The translations under genes and the position numbers were made by a program. This document shows, piece by piece, positions 1 to 7,544 of a stretch of 64,000 nucleotides of DNA (its first letter is position 1; each line of letters starts with the position of its first letter). The notes under the pieces are model-generated. The model worked only from the letters and a program-made list of their open reading frames with translations. It had not been told where the DNA came from and did not search any database. The stretch is taken from contig NZ_QFXK01000004.1 of assembly GCF_003261635.1 (NCBI RefSeq), forward strand, positions 124,001 to 188,000, in the 5' to 3' direction. The DNA is from Kribbella monticola (GTDB lineage Bacteria > Actinomycetota > Actinomycetes > Propionibacteriales > Kribbellaceae).

Positions 1-944
1 CTGGCGGCGACCAACGCCGCATCCACATCGGACGCGCGATGCCCGAGCATCACCGCCACCTTGTCGAGGTCGCTGCGCTGCTCAGCACTCACCTCGCCGG
101 AGCCGTCACCCCATAGTGCCGATGCCAGCCCGGCCACGTAGTACCCATGAAGCTCGTCGACCTGTGGTCGGGTGAGGCCCAGCTCGGTCGCGACGTGGAC
201 CAGCTGATCGGCGTCGGCCTGGGTGATCTCGCGATCGGCTAGCACGGTGTCGAGGACGGCCAGGTAGGAGTTGGCTTGGGGTGGATCGGGTACGCGCGGC
301 AATTGGTCGACCAGTCGGCTCATCCAGCCGTGGCGTCCGCCTGCATGGACAGGACGGATCCTGGGGGTGAAGGAGGCGGCCGGGATTGTTGGCCAAGGCA
401 ACCTTCGCACTTCCTCATACGCCCACTGCCACGGCGGTGGGCTGGGAAACGCTTGCAGATAGCGCTCGAAGAGCAGCGCCGTCGCCCGGGTGTCGGCCAG
501 CGCCGAATGCCAACCCTCCAAGGGAATCCCGGCCGCTGCGCAACAGGCGCCGAGCGTCCGTTTCGCGCCGGGATACAGATAGCCGGCCAAGGCCATCGTG
601 CACATCGCCCGCTCGGTGATCAGCGGCACGGCATAACCGGCCCGCGCGAACTCGGCCCGCAGGAAGCCCAGATCGAACTCCACGTTGTGACCCACCACCA
701 TCCGCCCGGCGAGCAGCCCTGCCAGGTGCGCGGCGACATCCCGGAACTCGGGCGCCGCGAGCACGTCAGCGGTGAGAATGCCGTGGATGTGTTGTGGACC
801 GAGATCGCGCTGTGGATTCAGCAAAGTGACCCACTCGTGCTCCGGCCGGCCCCGCGCATCGAGCAGGACGACGGCGATCTCGATCACCCGATGCCGGTGT
901 CCTGGCAGCAGGCCGGTGGTCTCGGTGTCGATGACGGCATACAT
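1..944 (-). CDS. DnaQ-family 3'-5' exonuclease, 3' end outside window
   Basis: The minus-strand frame opens at an ATG (944-942) preceded by GGAGGAGG and stays open to the window edge, giving at least 314 residues. The N-terminus has the DEDD exonuclease motif I (AVIDTETTGL), then motif II around HNVEFDLGFL and motif III with a late WHSALADTRAT (HxxxxxD, the DEDDh type). These are the metal-binding acidic residues of the DNA polymerase III epsilon fold. A further domain of about 150 residues follows, resembling the extension of actinobacterial stand-alone exonucleases. The role is probably 3'-5' proofreading or repair-type DNA degradation in the cytoplasm. The C-terminus is missing, so a BRCT or other terminal domain cannot be excluded. 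The fold call is firm; the biological role is inferred. Confidence 0.88.
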   Translation of the reverse strand, partial: MYAVIDTETTGLLPGHRHRVIEIAVVLLDARGRPEHEWVTLLNPQRDLGPQHIHGILTADVLAAPEFRDVAAHLAGLLAGRMVVGHNVEFDLGFLRAEFARAGYAVPLITERAMCTMALAGYLYPGAKRTLGACCAAAGIPLEGWHSALADTRATALLFERYLQAFPSPPPWQWAYEEVRRLPWPTIPAASFTPRIRPVHAGGRHGWMSRLVDQLPRVPDPPQANSYLAVLDTVLADREITQADADQLVHVATELGLTRPQVDELHGYYVAGLASALWGDGSGEVSAEQRSDLDKVAVMLGHRASDVDAALVAA

Positions 945-1086
945 CCCCAGCGCCTCCTCCAACGCGAGCCCAGCAGACGAGAACAGCCGGAATCCCAACC
1001 CGGCAAGCCGATCCGGACCGTCCGATCCGGCTTACTCCAAGCCAACCAGACCCCACCGACAGTTTCCGCTCGCGCGTCCCGGGAGT

Positions 1087-1722
1087 TCAGGCCGGCGGTA
1101 CGTCGACGGCGATCTCCTCCCCGAGCTTCGCCCCACCCGCCAGATCGAGGTCGTCACCACTCCAGAACCGCCCCGGGTCGTACCAGTTGAGCCGTCGCCC
1201 ATCGGCGAGCAACCCCATCTCCTCGTACGTCATGGCGACTACCTCGGCGCAGTACGCGGTCTCCAGTTCCAGCTCGCGCTCTCCGCGCCGGAACTTCGGG
1301 ATCCTCCCCCGCACCCAGCGCGACGCGAGTCGAGCCGTGGAGGGGAACGGCGTCCCGTCGAGCCGCGCGACAGTACGCAGTACGGCGTCTTCCATCTCGC
1401 GGGTGACGGTGTGGTCGAGCTGGCGCAGCCACGCGTGCTGCCCGTAGCGGTTCGCCCACGTGACCACAGCGTCGCGGAGATCGTGGAGCTGTACGCCGCG
1501 CTGGTGGTTGCCGGTCCACATGTCTGGCAGCGAACGGCCGAGCTCGGCGTGCCACATCAACGGCGGCATGTCCTCCAGCACGATCGCCATGCCCACGTGG
1601 TTGACCGGGCTGTTGGTGGTCAGCTGGATCGCCCGGTCCGCCGCACTGTCACCCCGGAAAAGCCAAATGTCACCTGTTCGTGTCAGTTCCGTAGCATCAT
1701 CCAGTGAAATCCGCGTCTCCAC
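1087..1722 (-). CDS. NlpC/P60-like (YiiX/permuted papain fold) protein
   Basis: A 211-residue protein without a signal peptide. It has an N-terminal GDIWLFRG stretch, a conserved histidine in NHVGMAIV and a cysteine in the late motif AYCAEVVAMTY. This order, His before Cys, is that of circularly permuted NlpC/P60 (YiiX/YebB-like) cysteine hydrolases that act on amide or acyl bonds. There is no transmembrane segment, so it is probably cytoplasmic. It is divergent from the small membrane protein at 1735, with start codons only 12 bases apart, so the promoters must overlap the coding starts. Substrate unknown; the family assignment rests on motif order. Confidence 0.7.
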   Translation of the reverse strand: METRISLDDATELTRTGDIWLFRGDSAADRAIQLTTNSPVNHVGMAIVLEDMPPLMWHAELGRSLPDMWTGNHQRGVQLHDLRDAVVTWANRYGQHAWLRQLDHTVTREMEDAVLRTVARLDGTPFPSTARLASRWVRGRIPKFRRGERELELETAYCAEVVAMTYEEMGLLADGRRLNWYDPGRFWSGDDLDLAGGAKLGEEIAVDVPPA

Positions 1723-1734
1723 GTCGCTAGATTA

Positions 1735-1896
1735 ATGCGCATGAAGGCATGGAAGGTCGTAGGACTGGCGGGGATTGTCGGCGTCGCGGCAACCGGAGTG
1801 GTGATCGCTAGGGGCGAGCGCAAGCGTCGCGCCTACACCCCCGAGGAAGTCCGGGACCGGCTCAAGACCCGCGTCAAAGAAGCAGCCAACGCTTGA
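1735..1896 (+). CDS. Small single-span membrane protein (53 aa)
   Basis: ATG at 1735 (a second in-frame ATG lies at 1741) leads to a 53-residue protein. A short basic N-terminus is followed by a hydrophobic segment of about 17 residues (residues 7-23, VVGLAGIVGVAATGVVI) and a charged cytoplasmic tail containing AYTPEEVRDRLKTR. The layout is that of the small conserved tail-charged membrane proteins common in actinobacteria. No enzymatic motif is present. It is divergent from the NlpC/P60-like gene. Function unknown. Confidence 0.6.
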   Translation: MRMKAWKVVGLAGIVGVAATGVVIARGERKRRAYTPEEVRDRLKTRVKEAANA

Positions 1897-1930
1897 TCCA
1901 GCCCGGCGCCCCCCAAGGGCGCCGGAGATC

Positions 1931-2033
1931 AACCCGTACTGCGAAGTCGCCGCCCAGCCTGTACTGCGAGGCGGTCGGCCGAGCCCGTCTGCGACGCCGC
2001 TGGTCGAGCCTCTACTGCGAAGCGGTCGGCAAA
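1931..2033. repeat. Four imperfect 25-27-bp direct repeats
   Basis: Four adjacent units begin at 1931, 1956, 1982 and 2007. Each has the core CCxGTACTGCGAxG followed by a GTCG/GGTCGGC end; unit 3 lacks the TA of the core. The array fills most of the gap between a small membrane gene and the convergent phosphoesterase gene. No hairpin dominates. Purpose unknown. Confidence 0.6.
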
Positions 2034-2058
2034 TGCACTCTGGACCGTTCACGTCGAC

Positions 2059-2550
2059 TCAAAGGTTGTGCAGGGCAACCTTCTCCAGTCGGCCGGCGGT
2101 GATTTCGGCCGTTTGGAAAGTGCAGAACGGCTGCCGTCGTCGATCCGTCGGCGACCCTGGATTGAGCAGCCGCAACCCCTTCGGCGTCGTGGTGTCCCAC
2201 GGAATGTGACTGTGCCCGAACACCAGGAGATCCACTCCCGGGAACGCGCTCTCACACCGTTCTTCGCGACCACGACTGGCGCCCGTCTCGTGCACCACGG
2301 CCACTTCCAGCCCGTCGAGCGACGCCCGGGCGACCTCGGGCAACCTGGCTCGTAGTACAGGCCCGTCGTTGTTGCCCCAGCAGCCGATCAACCTCCGCGA
2401 CCGCGACTCGAGTTCGTCGAGCAGTTCGACGCTCACCCAGTCGCCCGCGTGAATCACCACATCGGCCTCGTCGATCGCGTCCCAGACGGGATCCGGCAGT
2501 CGCTTCGCGCGAACGGGCAGATGCGTGTCCGAGATCAGTACCAAACGCAT
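2059..2550 (-). CDS. YfcE/MJ0936-type metallophosphoesterase
   Basis: A 163-residue calcineurin-like phosphoesterase. The metal-ligand motifs are in the expected order: DTH (SDTHLP, residues 8-10), GDW (HAGDW), GNND (WGNNDGP), H in VVHETG, and GHSHIP near residue 115. Length and motif set match the compact YfcE/MJ0936 phosphodiesterases, which hydrolyse phosphodiester bonds using two metal ions. It is soluble and cytoplasmic. It sits 62 bases upstream of, and in the same direction as, the minus-strand epimerase-like gene's end, but separate transcription is likely because the gap holds no overlap. Natural substrate not known. Confidence 0.88.
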   Translation of the reverse strand: MRLVLISDTHLPVRAKRLPDPVWDAIDEADVVIHAGDWVSVELLDELESRSRRLIGCWGNNDGPVLRARLPEVARASLDGLEVAVVHETGASRGREERCESAFPGVDLLVFGHSHIPWDTTTPKGLRLLNPGSPTDRRRQPFCTFQTAEITAGRLEKVALHNL

Positions 2551-2612
2551 GCGGCTACTCTCCCACGGTCTGTCTCAGGCGTGGGAGGCGTACGTAGTAC
2601 GGGTGTTCAGTG

Positions 2613-3602
2613 TCAGTTCGGTAGTGACTTGATCAGCTCTCTCTCGCGCTCGGGACTGAGGCCCGCCTTGCGTTCGCGATCGAGGCCGAGTTCGCGCTCC
2701 CAGGCGAGCGTGTCGCGCAACAACTCCGCCCGCGGCCGATGGGTCAGGCCCGCAGCCAGCGCCGCCTGACCGCTGCGGCTCGACCAGCCTTCGTACCCCG
2801 GCTCGGTCAGCCACATCGCGAGCGAGTCGGGGCCCATGTACTGCCCGACCTCCTGCGCCTCCAGCCACTCCTGCGGCGCGAGCACGACCGGTCCCGTGTG
2901 CCCGCCGACCTCCCGCACCAACGCGATCCACTCCCCGAACGGCACCATCGGCCCGACGGCGTCGAACGTCCCGCTGCGACCGCTCTCCGCACAGTCCAGC
3001 AACCAGGAAGCGAGATCCCGTACGTCGATGATCGAGGTCGCCAGGTCGGGAGTGTCGGGCACCAGCAGGGGCTCCTCGGGCGCGCGCGCTGCCCGGGCGA
3101 CCCAGGCGCCACCCCGGTCGCTGGCATCCCCCGGCCCGCCGATCAGCCCGGCTCGTGCGATCACCAGCCGATCCCCGACGGCATCGATCGAGGCGAGCTC
3201 ACAGGCCACCTTCGCCTCGCCGTACAGCTCGCGGTCGGCGACGTCTTGATCCGTGGCGGCCCGCAGCGGCGCCGACTCGTCCGCGCCCGGCGTATCGAAC
3301 TTCTCGTAGGCGTTGCCCGACGAGATGTAGGTCCAGTGTTTCGCCTTGTCGGCAAAGGCATCCAGCGCACTTCTCACGAACCCTGGTTGCCAGGACACTT
3401 CGAACACCGCGTCCCAGTCCTGGTCCGGGACCGCGGCGTACGCATCCGGGCGGCTGCGGTCGGCCGTGATCAAGGTCGCACCCGCTGCCACCGCGCCGCT
3501 CTCACCGCGGGCGAGGCAGGTGACGGCATGGCCGCGAGCCAGGGCCTGGGTCGCGAGCTCGCGCCCCACGAAGGCTGTCCCACCGAGAATCAGAATGTCC
3601 AC
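2613..3602 (-). CDS. NAD(P)-dependent epimerase/dehydratase-like protein
   Basis: An atypical short-chain dehydrogenase with a Rossmann motif right at the N-terminus (ILILGGTAFVG) and a later SSGNAYEKF region in place of the strict YxxxK serine-tyrosine-lysine core. I chose the GTG at 3602 because the longer frame (ATG at 3665) adds 21 residues before the beta-strand that family members begin with; no convincing ribosome site distinguishes the two. The C-terminus (WERELGLDRERKAGL) resembles actinobacterial NAD-dependent epimerases that modify sugars or act as reductases. The product is about 329 residues, cytoplasmic. Substrate unknown. Confidence 0.8.
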   Translation of the reverse strand: MDILILGGTAFVGRELATQALARGHAVTCLARGESGAVAAGATLITADRSRPDAYAAVPDQDWDAVFEVSWQPGFVRSALDAFADKAKHWTYISSGNAYEKFDTPGADESAPLRAATDQDVADRELYGEAKVACELASIDAVGDRLVIARAGLIGGPGDASDRGGAWVARAARAPEEPLLVPDTPDLATSIIDVRDLASWLLDCAESGRSGTFDAVGPMVPFGEWIALVREVGGHTGPVVLAPQEWLEAQEVGQYMGPDSLAMWLTEPGYEGWSSRSGQAALAAGLTHRPRAELLRDTLAWERELGLDRERKAGLSPERERELIKSLPN

Positions 3603-3773
3603 CAGGACAGCCAAGCAGGCGCCGGGGACAAAACCCATCACCTCTGCGGACAGCAGAACGGACACGCTTCGTGGCTCGCCGCCAGCGTGGTGTCATCCCT
3701 GGTCGTCACCCCTTGCGACAGAGGCGGGAGAGGCGCACTGTCAGTTGTAGAAGGCAAGCAACCAGGGGGCGAC

Positions 3774-4079
3774 ATGACCGGCTTTGTTCAGATCATCGAG
3801 TACCGGACTTCGAAACCGGACGAGGTGCAAGCGCTCAGCGAGGACTACCGCAAGGCGCGTGAGGCCGAGGACGACGGCAGCCCCGCACCCGCCCGCGTGA
3901 TGGCCTGCGCCGACCGCGACAATCCGGGGCGCTACTTCACGATCGTGGAGTTCGAGTCGGCCGAAGCCGCGATGGCGAACTCGTCGCGGACCGACACCGG
4001 CGAGTTCGCCGCGAAGATGATGGAGCTCTGCGACGGGCCGCCGACGTTCTACAACCTCGATCTGCATCAGGTGATGTAG
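3774..4079 (+). CDS. Small ferredoxin-like-fold (ABM-like) protein
   Basis: ATG at 3774, preceded by AGGGGG at 3764-3769, opens a 101-residue protein. The pattern FVQIIEYRTSKPDEV near the start and RYFTIVEFESAEAAM in the middle is typical of dimeric alpha-beta barrel (antibiotic biosynthesis monooxygenase-like) proteins, which often act as small oxygenases or stress proteins. No catalytic residue can be named. It is divergent from the epimerase-like gene and ends at a strong hairpin. Function inferred from fold pattern only. Confidence 0.7.
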   Translation: MTGFVQIIEYRTSKPDEVQALSEDYRKAREAEDDGSPAPARVMACADRDNPGRYFTIVEFESAEAAMANSSRTDTGEFAAKMMELCDGPPTFYNLDLHQVM

Positions 4080-4086
4080 AGGTTTC

Positions 4087-4129
4087 GAGCGGACCGCTAC
4101 CGGAGGGAGGAGAAGGTAGCGGCCCGCTC
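4087..4129. terminator. Hairpin terminator between convergent genes
   Basis: Two 15-base arms (4087-4101 and 4115-4129) pair with a single A-C mismatch around a 13-base loop. It lies 8 bases after the stop of the plus-strand gene and before the stop of the minus-strand gene ending at 4182, so it can serve both. No U-tract follows, as is usual at this GC content. Confidence 0.75.
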
Positions 4130-4181
4130 GGCGTCGGACCGGATCCGCGGCGCCGGACCCGGTCGTGGTCCTGTGTCGGTA

Positions 4182-5015
4182 CTACGTGGTCCGCAGCCCC
4201 GCGCGGCCCGTACTACGCCCTCTTCCGAGCCCCGTCTGTGCCTTCGGCCCGGGATCGGACAGGAAATCGGCGCGGGCCTTGAAGAGGCGCTCGGACTTGA
4301 ACCCGGACTTGATCCCGGAGCCACGCGCGCGCTCCGGATCGAACTCGGATTCTGGCCCGCGCTCCGGATCGAACTCGGAGTCGGGATCCGACTTGAGCTC
4401 GGGCCGGCGCTCCGGATCGAGGTCGGGCTTGCCTGTCGCGCCGAGCTTGGGCTTGGGCTCGCGCTCAGGTCCGAACTCGGGCTCGGGACCCGGCTCGAGC
4501 AAGGGCCGGCGCTCCGGATCGAGGTCGGGCTTGCCTATCGCGCCGAGGTTGGGCGCGCGCTCCGGTTCGAACTCGGGCTCGGCATCCGGCTCGAGCAGGG
4601 GCCGGCGTTCCGGATCGAGCTCGGGCTTGCCTGTCGCGCCGAGCTTGGGTTCGAACTCGGGCTTGCCTGTCGCGCCGGGCTCGGGATCCGGTTCGAACTC
4701 GGGCTCGGGTGGGGGTTCGGGGGCTGGGTGGAGATTGGGCCAGGGGCGGGGTGGTAGGTCGGAGCGGGGTTTCAGGTTGAGCGCGGGGTCCGGGCCGGGA
4801 TCGGGGTCGAGCCACTCGACCTCGGTGGCGCCTTGATGGCCGTGGATCGCGATCACCGACTCGATGGCGTCCCAGACGGTCGTGGTCGGGTAGTCGCCGT
4901 ACCAGCGGAGCGCGACCGCCCCGTCGGTGAACTGGACGCCCTCGGCGACCGGCCCGGTACCGCTGACCCCGGAGACGTCGTGATGGCGGATCAGCCGGAA
5001 ACGACGAGAACTCAT
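4182..5015 (-). CDS. Hypothetical protein with acidic proline-rich tandem repeats
   Basis: A 277-residue protein whose ATG (5015-5013) overlaps the stop of the upstream gene as ATGA, so translation is probably coupled. Residues 1-75 form an ordered-looking domain (GVQFTDGAVALRWYGDY, then VEWLDPDPGPDP). From about residue 76 the sequence is repeats built on KPxLDPERRPLLEP followed by PEFEPERxP and LGATG; three clear copies and partial ones give a highly charged, disordered tail. At DNA level the repeats are near-identical, so copy number may vary between strains. No enzyme motif. Family not recognised. Confidence 0.65.
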   Translation of the reverse strand: MSSRRFRLIRHHDVSGVSGTGPVAEGVQFTDGAVALRWYGDYPTTTVWDAIESVIAIHGHQGATEVEWLDPDPGPDPALNLKPRSDLPPRPWPNLHPAPEPPPEPEFEPDPEPGATGKPEFEPKLGATGKPELDPERRPLLEPDAEPEFEPERAPNLGAIGKPDLDPERRPLLEPGPEPEFGPEREPKPKLGATGKPDLDPERRPELKSDPDSEFDPERGPESEFDPERARGSGIKSGFKSERLFKARADFLSDPGPKAQTGLGRGRSTGRAGLRTT

Positions 5016-5269
5016 TTCGGCGCGACCTCCCACAACCGCTCCCCCGGCAGCTTGCGCCCCGGTGACGACTCGCTCGGCAGGATCGGCTCGCTCGTCACGC
5101 GCAACCCGGCGAACCGGCGCGACATGGCGGCTGCATAGCGGTCTGCCAGCTCGGCCTCCGCCTGGTAGTCCGCGACGACGTGGTCCCCGAACCACACTCG
5201 TACGCGGCGTCGTTGGGGTGCCGTCCCGCCTATCGGAACGGGGTCGGTACTGGCATCGTCGCCGGACAT
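5012..5269 (-). CDS. Hypothetical protein, coupled to the repeat protein
   Basis: An 85-residue reading from ATG 5269, chosen because AGGG lies eight bases upstream; the frame stays open upstream to a GTG at 5413 (133 residues) but the extra part is acidic low complexity. The conserved-looking core is RRRVRVWFGDHVVADYQAEAELADRYAAAM. The stop at 5012 overlaps the start of the next gene by four bases. The pair looks like one transcription unit. Function unknown; start uncertain. Confidence 0.5.
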   Translation of the reverse strand: MSGDDASTDPVPIGGTAPQRRRVRVWFGDHVVADYQAEAELADRYAAAMSRRFAGLRVTSEPILPSESSPGRKLPGERLWEVAPK

Positions 5270-5744
5270 CAGTGCACCCTGCGCCCGGTCGGCCTGATCG
5301 GCGTCTTGCGGCCGCCTGTCGGTGTTCCCATCAGCGGCATCGAGGACCATCGGTTCACTTCGATCACTTCCACTTCCCTGTGGGGATGGGTTCACTTCAG
5401 AGACGACCGCCACCCACAGTCATGACGCAGATCCAGAACTTTTTCTTTTCCGTACGCCGATCGCCCGCTCCTCCAACGCCCGCTCGCCCTGCGCGGTAGC
5501 TCGGCTCAGGCCGGCGACCCGGGTGGATGGGACGGTGGGCGCGTGGAGCGGGAACCGGTGGGCGCGGATCGGGCAAAGGGTGGTGTGAACCCGATTCGAG
5601 CTCTGGCGTCCGTGCCCGACCTACCCACTGATGCCCCACCCGAACCCACGGCCGTCGACGTACCAGGCGAGCACGCGGACTCCGACGTACCAGCTGAACG
5701 CGCGGATGCCGACGTACCGGGTGAACGCGTGGATGCCGACGTAG
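5270..5744. other. Gap upstream of sigma-factor remnant; no confident gene
   Basis: No confident gene lies here apart from the possible N-terminal extension of the preceding gene and a small plus-strand reading frame with 9-residue repeats (5543-5761). The stretch should hold promoters for the divergent neighbours; none is clear enough to mark. Confidence 0.4.
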
Positions 5745-5761
5745 GTGTCTGCGGTTGCTGA
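5543..5761 (+). CDS. Possible small repeat peptide (72 aa)
   Basis: A GTG-started frame of 72 residues that overlaps the start of the sigma-factor remnant by 17 bases. It contains three copies of a 9-residue unit DVPxExxDx, from codon-aligned 27-bp repeats. The period being a multiple of three favours coding, but there is no good ribosome site and no recognised family. It could equally be an upstream leader or chance frame. Confidence 0.25.
   Translation: MEREPVGADRAKGGVNPIRALASVPDLPTDAPPEPTAVDVPGEHADSDVPAERADADVPGERVDADVGVCGC
5657..5737 (+). repeat. 27-bp tandem repeat, three copies plus a partial
   Basis: Units start at 5657, 5684 and 5711, each opening GACGTACC and closing GCGxGGAxxCC, followed by a partial GACGTAGG at 5738. 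It lies immediately before the GTG of the sigma-factor remnant. Confidence 0.75.
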
Positions 5762-6489
5762 TGCGGTGTTGATCGCGGGGTCTCGGGCTTCGCCGGAGTT
5801 GTTTGCGGTGGTGTTCGATCGGCATGCGGTCGCGATTCATCGGTACGTCGCGCGTCGGCTCGGCAGCAGCGAGGCCGACGATCTGCTCGGGCAGACGTTC
5901 TTGCTGGCGTTCGAGCGCAGGCATCGGTCCGACAAGACGCGGTCGGACGCATTGCCGTCGTTGTACGGGATCGCGACCAACCTGATTCACCGGCGTAGAC
6001 GTGACGAAGTACGGCAGTACCGCGCCTACGCCCGTACGCCGGCCGCTGGCGACCAGGACGGCTTCGCCAACGAGGTGGCGGACCGACTGGACACAGTACG
6101 AGCCAATCGCGTGCTGTCCGAGGTACTGGCCGGTCTGCGGTCCGCTGAGCGTGACGTGCTGCTCCTGTACGCCTGGGAAGAGCTCAGCTATCCAGAGATC
6201 GCCCAAGCGCTCGACATCCCACTGGGGACCGTACGGTCCCGCCGACCTCCGCGCCGCGCTCTACCGCGCGGCCCGGCTGATCCCCGGCGTCCACCTGGTC
6301 GACGGCATCGTCAACCTCGACGGTGCCCAGGGCCGCGCCGTAACCCGCACCGCCAACGGCCAACGCATCGACCTCATCATCAACCCCACCACCGGCCACT
6401 TCATCGGCGAACGCCACCTATCCACCCAAACCACCCCTACGCAACCAAAGGCGCCACAACCTACTGGTCCGCCGTCACCACCCACCTAA
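5745..6489 (+). pseudogene. ECF sigma factor joined out of frame to an anti-sigma-like gene tail
   Basis: From GTG 5745 the frame encodes a normal ECF sigma factor: region 2 (FDRHAVAIHRYVARRL, DDLLGQTFLLAFERR) and most of region 4 (RDVLLLYAWEELSYPEIAQALDI, GTVRSR). At about 6240, exactly where a LHRARxxL helix should follow, that frame turns into Arg/Pro-rich nonsense running to 6521. In the +1 frame a sensible sequence starts: ADLRAALYRAARLIPGV and INPTTGHFIGER, ending at 6489. That second part is the usual C-terminus of CU044_5270-family proteins, which are encoded just downstream of such sigma genes in actinobacteria. The simplest reading is one internal deletion joining two neighbouring genes and destroying both. 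Whether the truncated sigma product retains activity is unknown. Confidence 0.75.
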
Positions 6490-6546
6490 CCACCACACCC
6501 CACCCAAGCCGTAACCGATAGCTCAGCGTTGAAAGACGGCTGGGCT

Positions 6547-7011
6547 TCAGATCACCCAGGGCTTCCACTGCTCCTGGTCGTCGGCGTCCGGGGTTGTCTC
6601 TGGAGCGAGGTCGTGCGTTCCAGCTCCGGGCAGATAGGCCGCGATCAAGAACTCCAGGTTGTGCAGCAGCATTGCCGGAGCGTCCGGCCGCGCCTCGATC
6701 AGCTTGTCAAACACGAGGCGCGACTGGCGATGCAGCACTTCCTCGCCACGACTTCGCATACCGATGTCGATCCCGTAGGCATCCGTCGCCTGGACCTCGT
6801 CGGGCCCGGCGTCCGGCGATACGTACCCGTTCCGCTGAATCACCACGCTGTACCAGTCGTCGTCATTGGCCAGACGGCCGCGCAAGCCGACCTTGTCCTC
6901 ACCATCCGGCTGATCGGGGTAACGCTCGATCCCCAGCACCCGCTCCAACCAATCGGCAACTTGTCCAGGCGTCTCATCCAAGCCCAGAAAAATGCTGTCG
7001 CTGGTGGACAT
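6547..7011 (-). CDS. Putative immunity protein, second paralog
   Basis: A 154-residue acidic protein. ATG 7011 is preferred over the GTG three bases earlier because AAGGAG is then five bases away. It aligns end to end with the neighbour at 7074: N-terminal DSIFLGLDETPGQVADWL versus DNIFLATGDPVADVARWL, central RNGYVSPD versus PNGYVNAD, and the shared end KPWVI/QPWVI. The tandem placement directly after a toxin gene is the classic position of duplicated immunity genes. Separated from its paralog by 62 bases. I infer that it binds the toxin's nuclease domain, or that of a lost relative. Confidence 0.65.
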   Translation of the reverse strand: MSTSDSIFLGLDETPGQVADWLERVLGIERYPDQPDGEDKVGLRGRLANDDDWYSVVIQRNGYVSPDAGPDEVQATDAYGIDIGMRSRGEEVLHRQSRLVFDKLIEARPDAPAMLLHNLEFLIAAYLPGAGTHDLAPETTPDADDQEQWKPWVI

Positions 7012-7073
7012 CACTGCTCCTTCAGGTAGGTGACAAGTCGCCCATCACCAAGATCAATAAACCTGGAGGAGGC

Positions 7074-7544
7074 TCAGCTGATGACCCAGGGTTGCCATTT
7101 TTCGAGGTCTGGTTCGTCGAGGGATGGTGCTGGGTCGAAGTAGTGGGTTCCTTTGCCGGGTAGGTGGGCGGCCGTCAAGGTACTGAGGTTGTGACTCAGC
7201 AGGATCGGCGTGTCGGGGCGCGTCTCGACCAGCTCGTCAAAGACCAGACGCGCCTCCATCGTCTGGAGCTCCTCGTCCGTCTGCTCTGCGTACCAGACGT
7301 CGATGTCGATCGGGTAGCGGTCGATCGCCTGGGCCTCCTCGTCAGGGTCGGCGTTCACGTAACCATTGGGCCGGACAGTCAGCACCACCGACCCGTCGGC
7401 GCTCCGGGCAGGACCTCGCAGGCGTATCAACCGGTTGTCAGGCTCCTCCTCGACCGGCGTCATTTGCAGCGTCTCCGCCAACCATCGCGCCACGTCCGCC
7501 ACCGGGTCACCGGTAGCAAGAAAGATGTTGTCGTCGTCGGACAT
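7074..7544 (-). CDS. Putative immunity protein, first paralog
   Basis: A 156-residue acidic protein starting one base inside the toxin stop codon (TGATG), with GAAGGAGA as ribosome site inside the toxin end. Such tight coupling ensures that immunity is made with the toxin. The sequence has no enzyme motif; conserved blocks shared with the next gene include RLVFDELVETRPDTP and the C-terminal WQPWVI. Strong acidity fits binding to a basic nuclease domain. Family name not recognised; the role rests on position, charge and duplication. Confidence 0.7.
   Translation of the reverse strand: MSDDDNIFLATGDPVADVARWLAETLQMTPVEEEPDNRLIRLRGPARSADGSVVLTVRPNGYVNADPDEEAQAIDRYPIDIDVWYAEQTDEELQTMEARLVFDELVETRPDTPILLSHNLSTLTAAHLPGKGTHYFDPAPSLDEPDLEKWQPWVIS

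Noticed and set aside
276-1190. 304-residue plus-strand frame
   Set aside because: Antisense to the exonuclease with its DEDD motifs; the composition is Arg/Pro-rich and lacks a ribosome site.
4165-4836. Ser/Gly-rich plus-strand frame opposite the acidic repeat gene
   Set aside because: Any repeat of this kind opens all frames; the minus strand has a coupled start and an ordered N-terminal domain.
5397-6206. 269-residue minus-strand frame opposite the sigma factor
   Set aside because: The plus strand encodes clear sigma regions 2 and 4; this frame is Arg/His-rich shadow.
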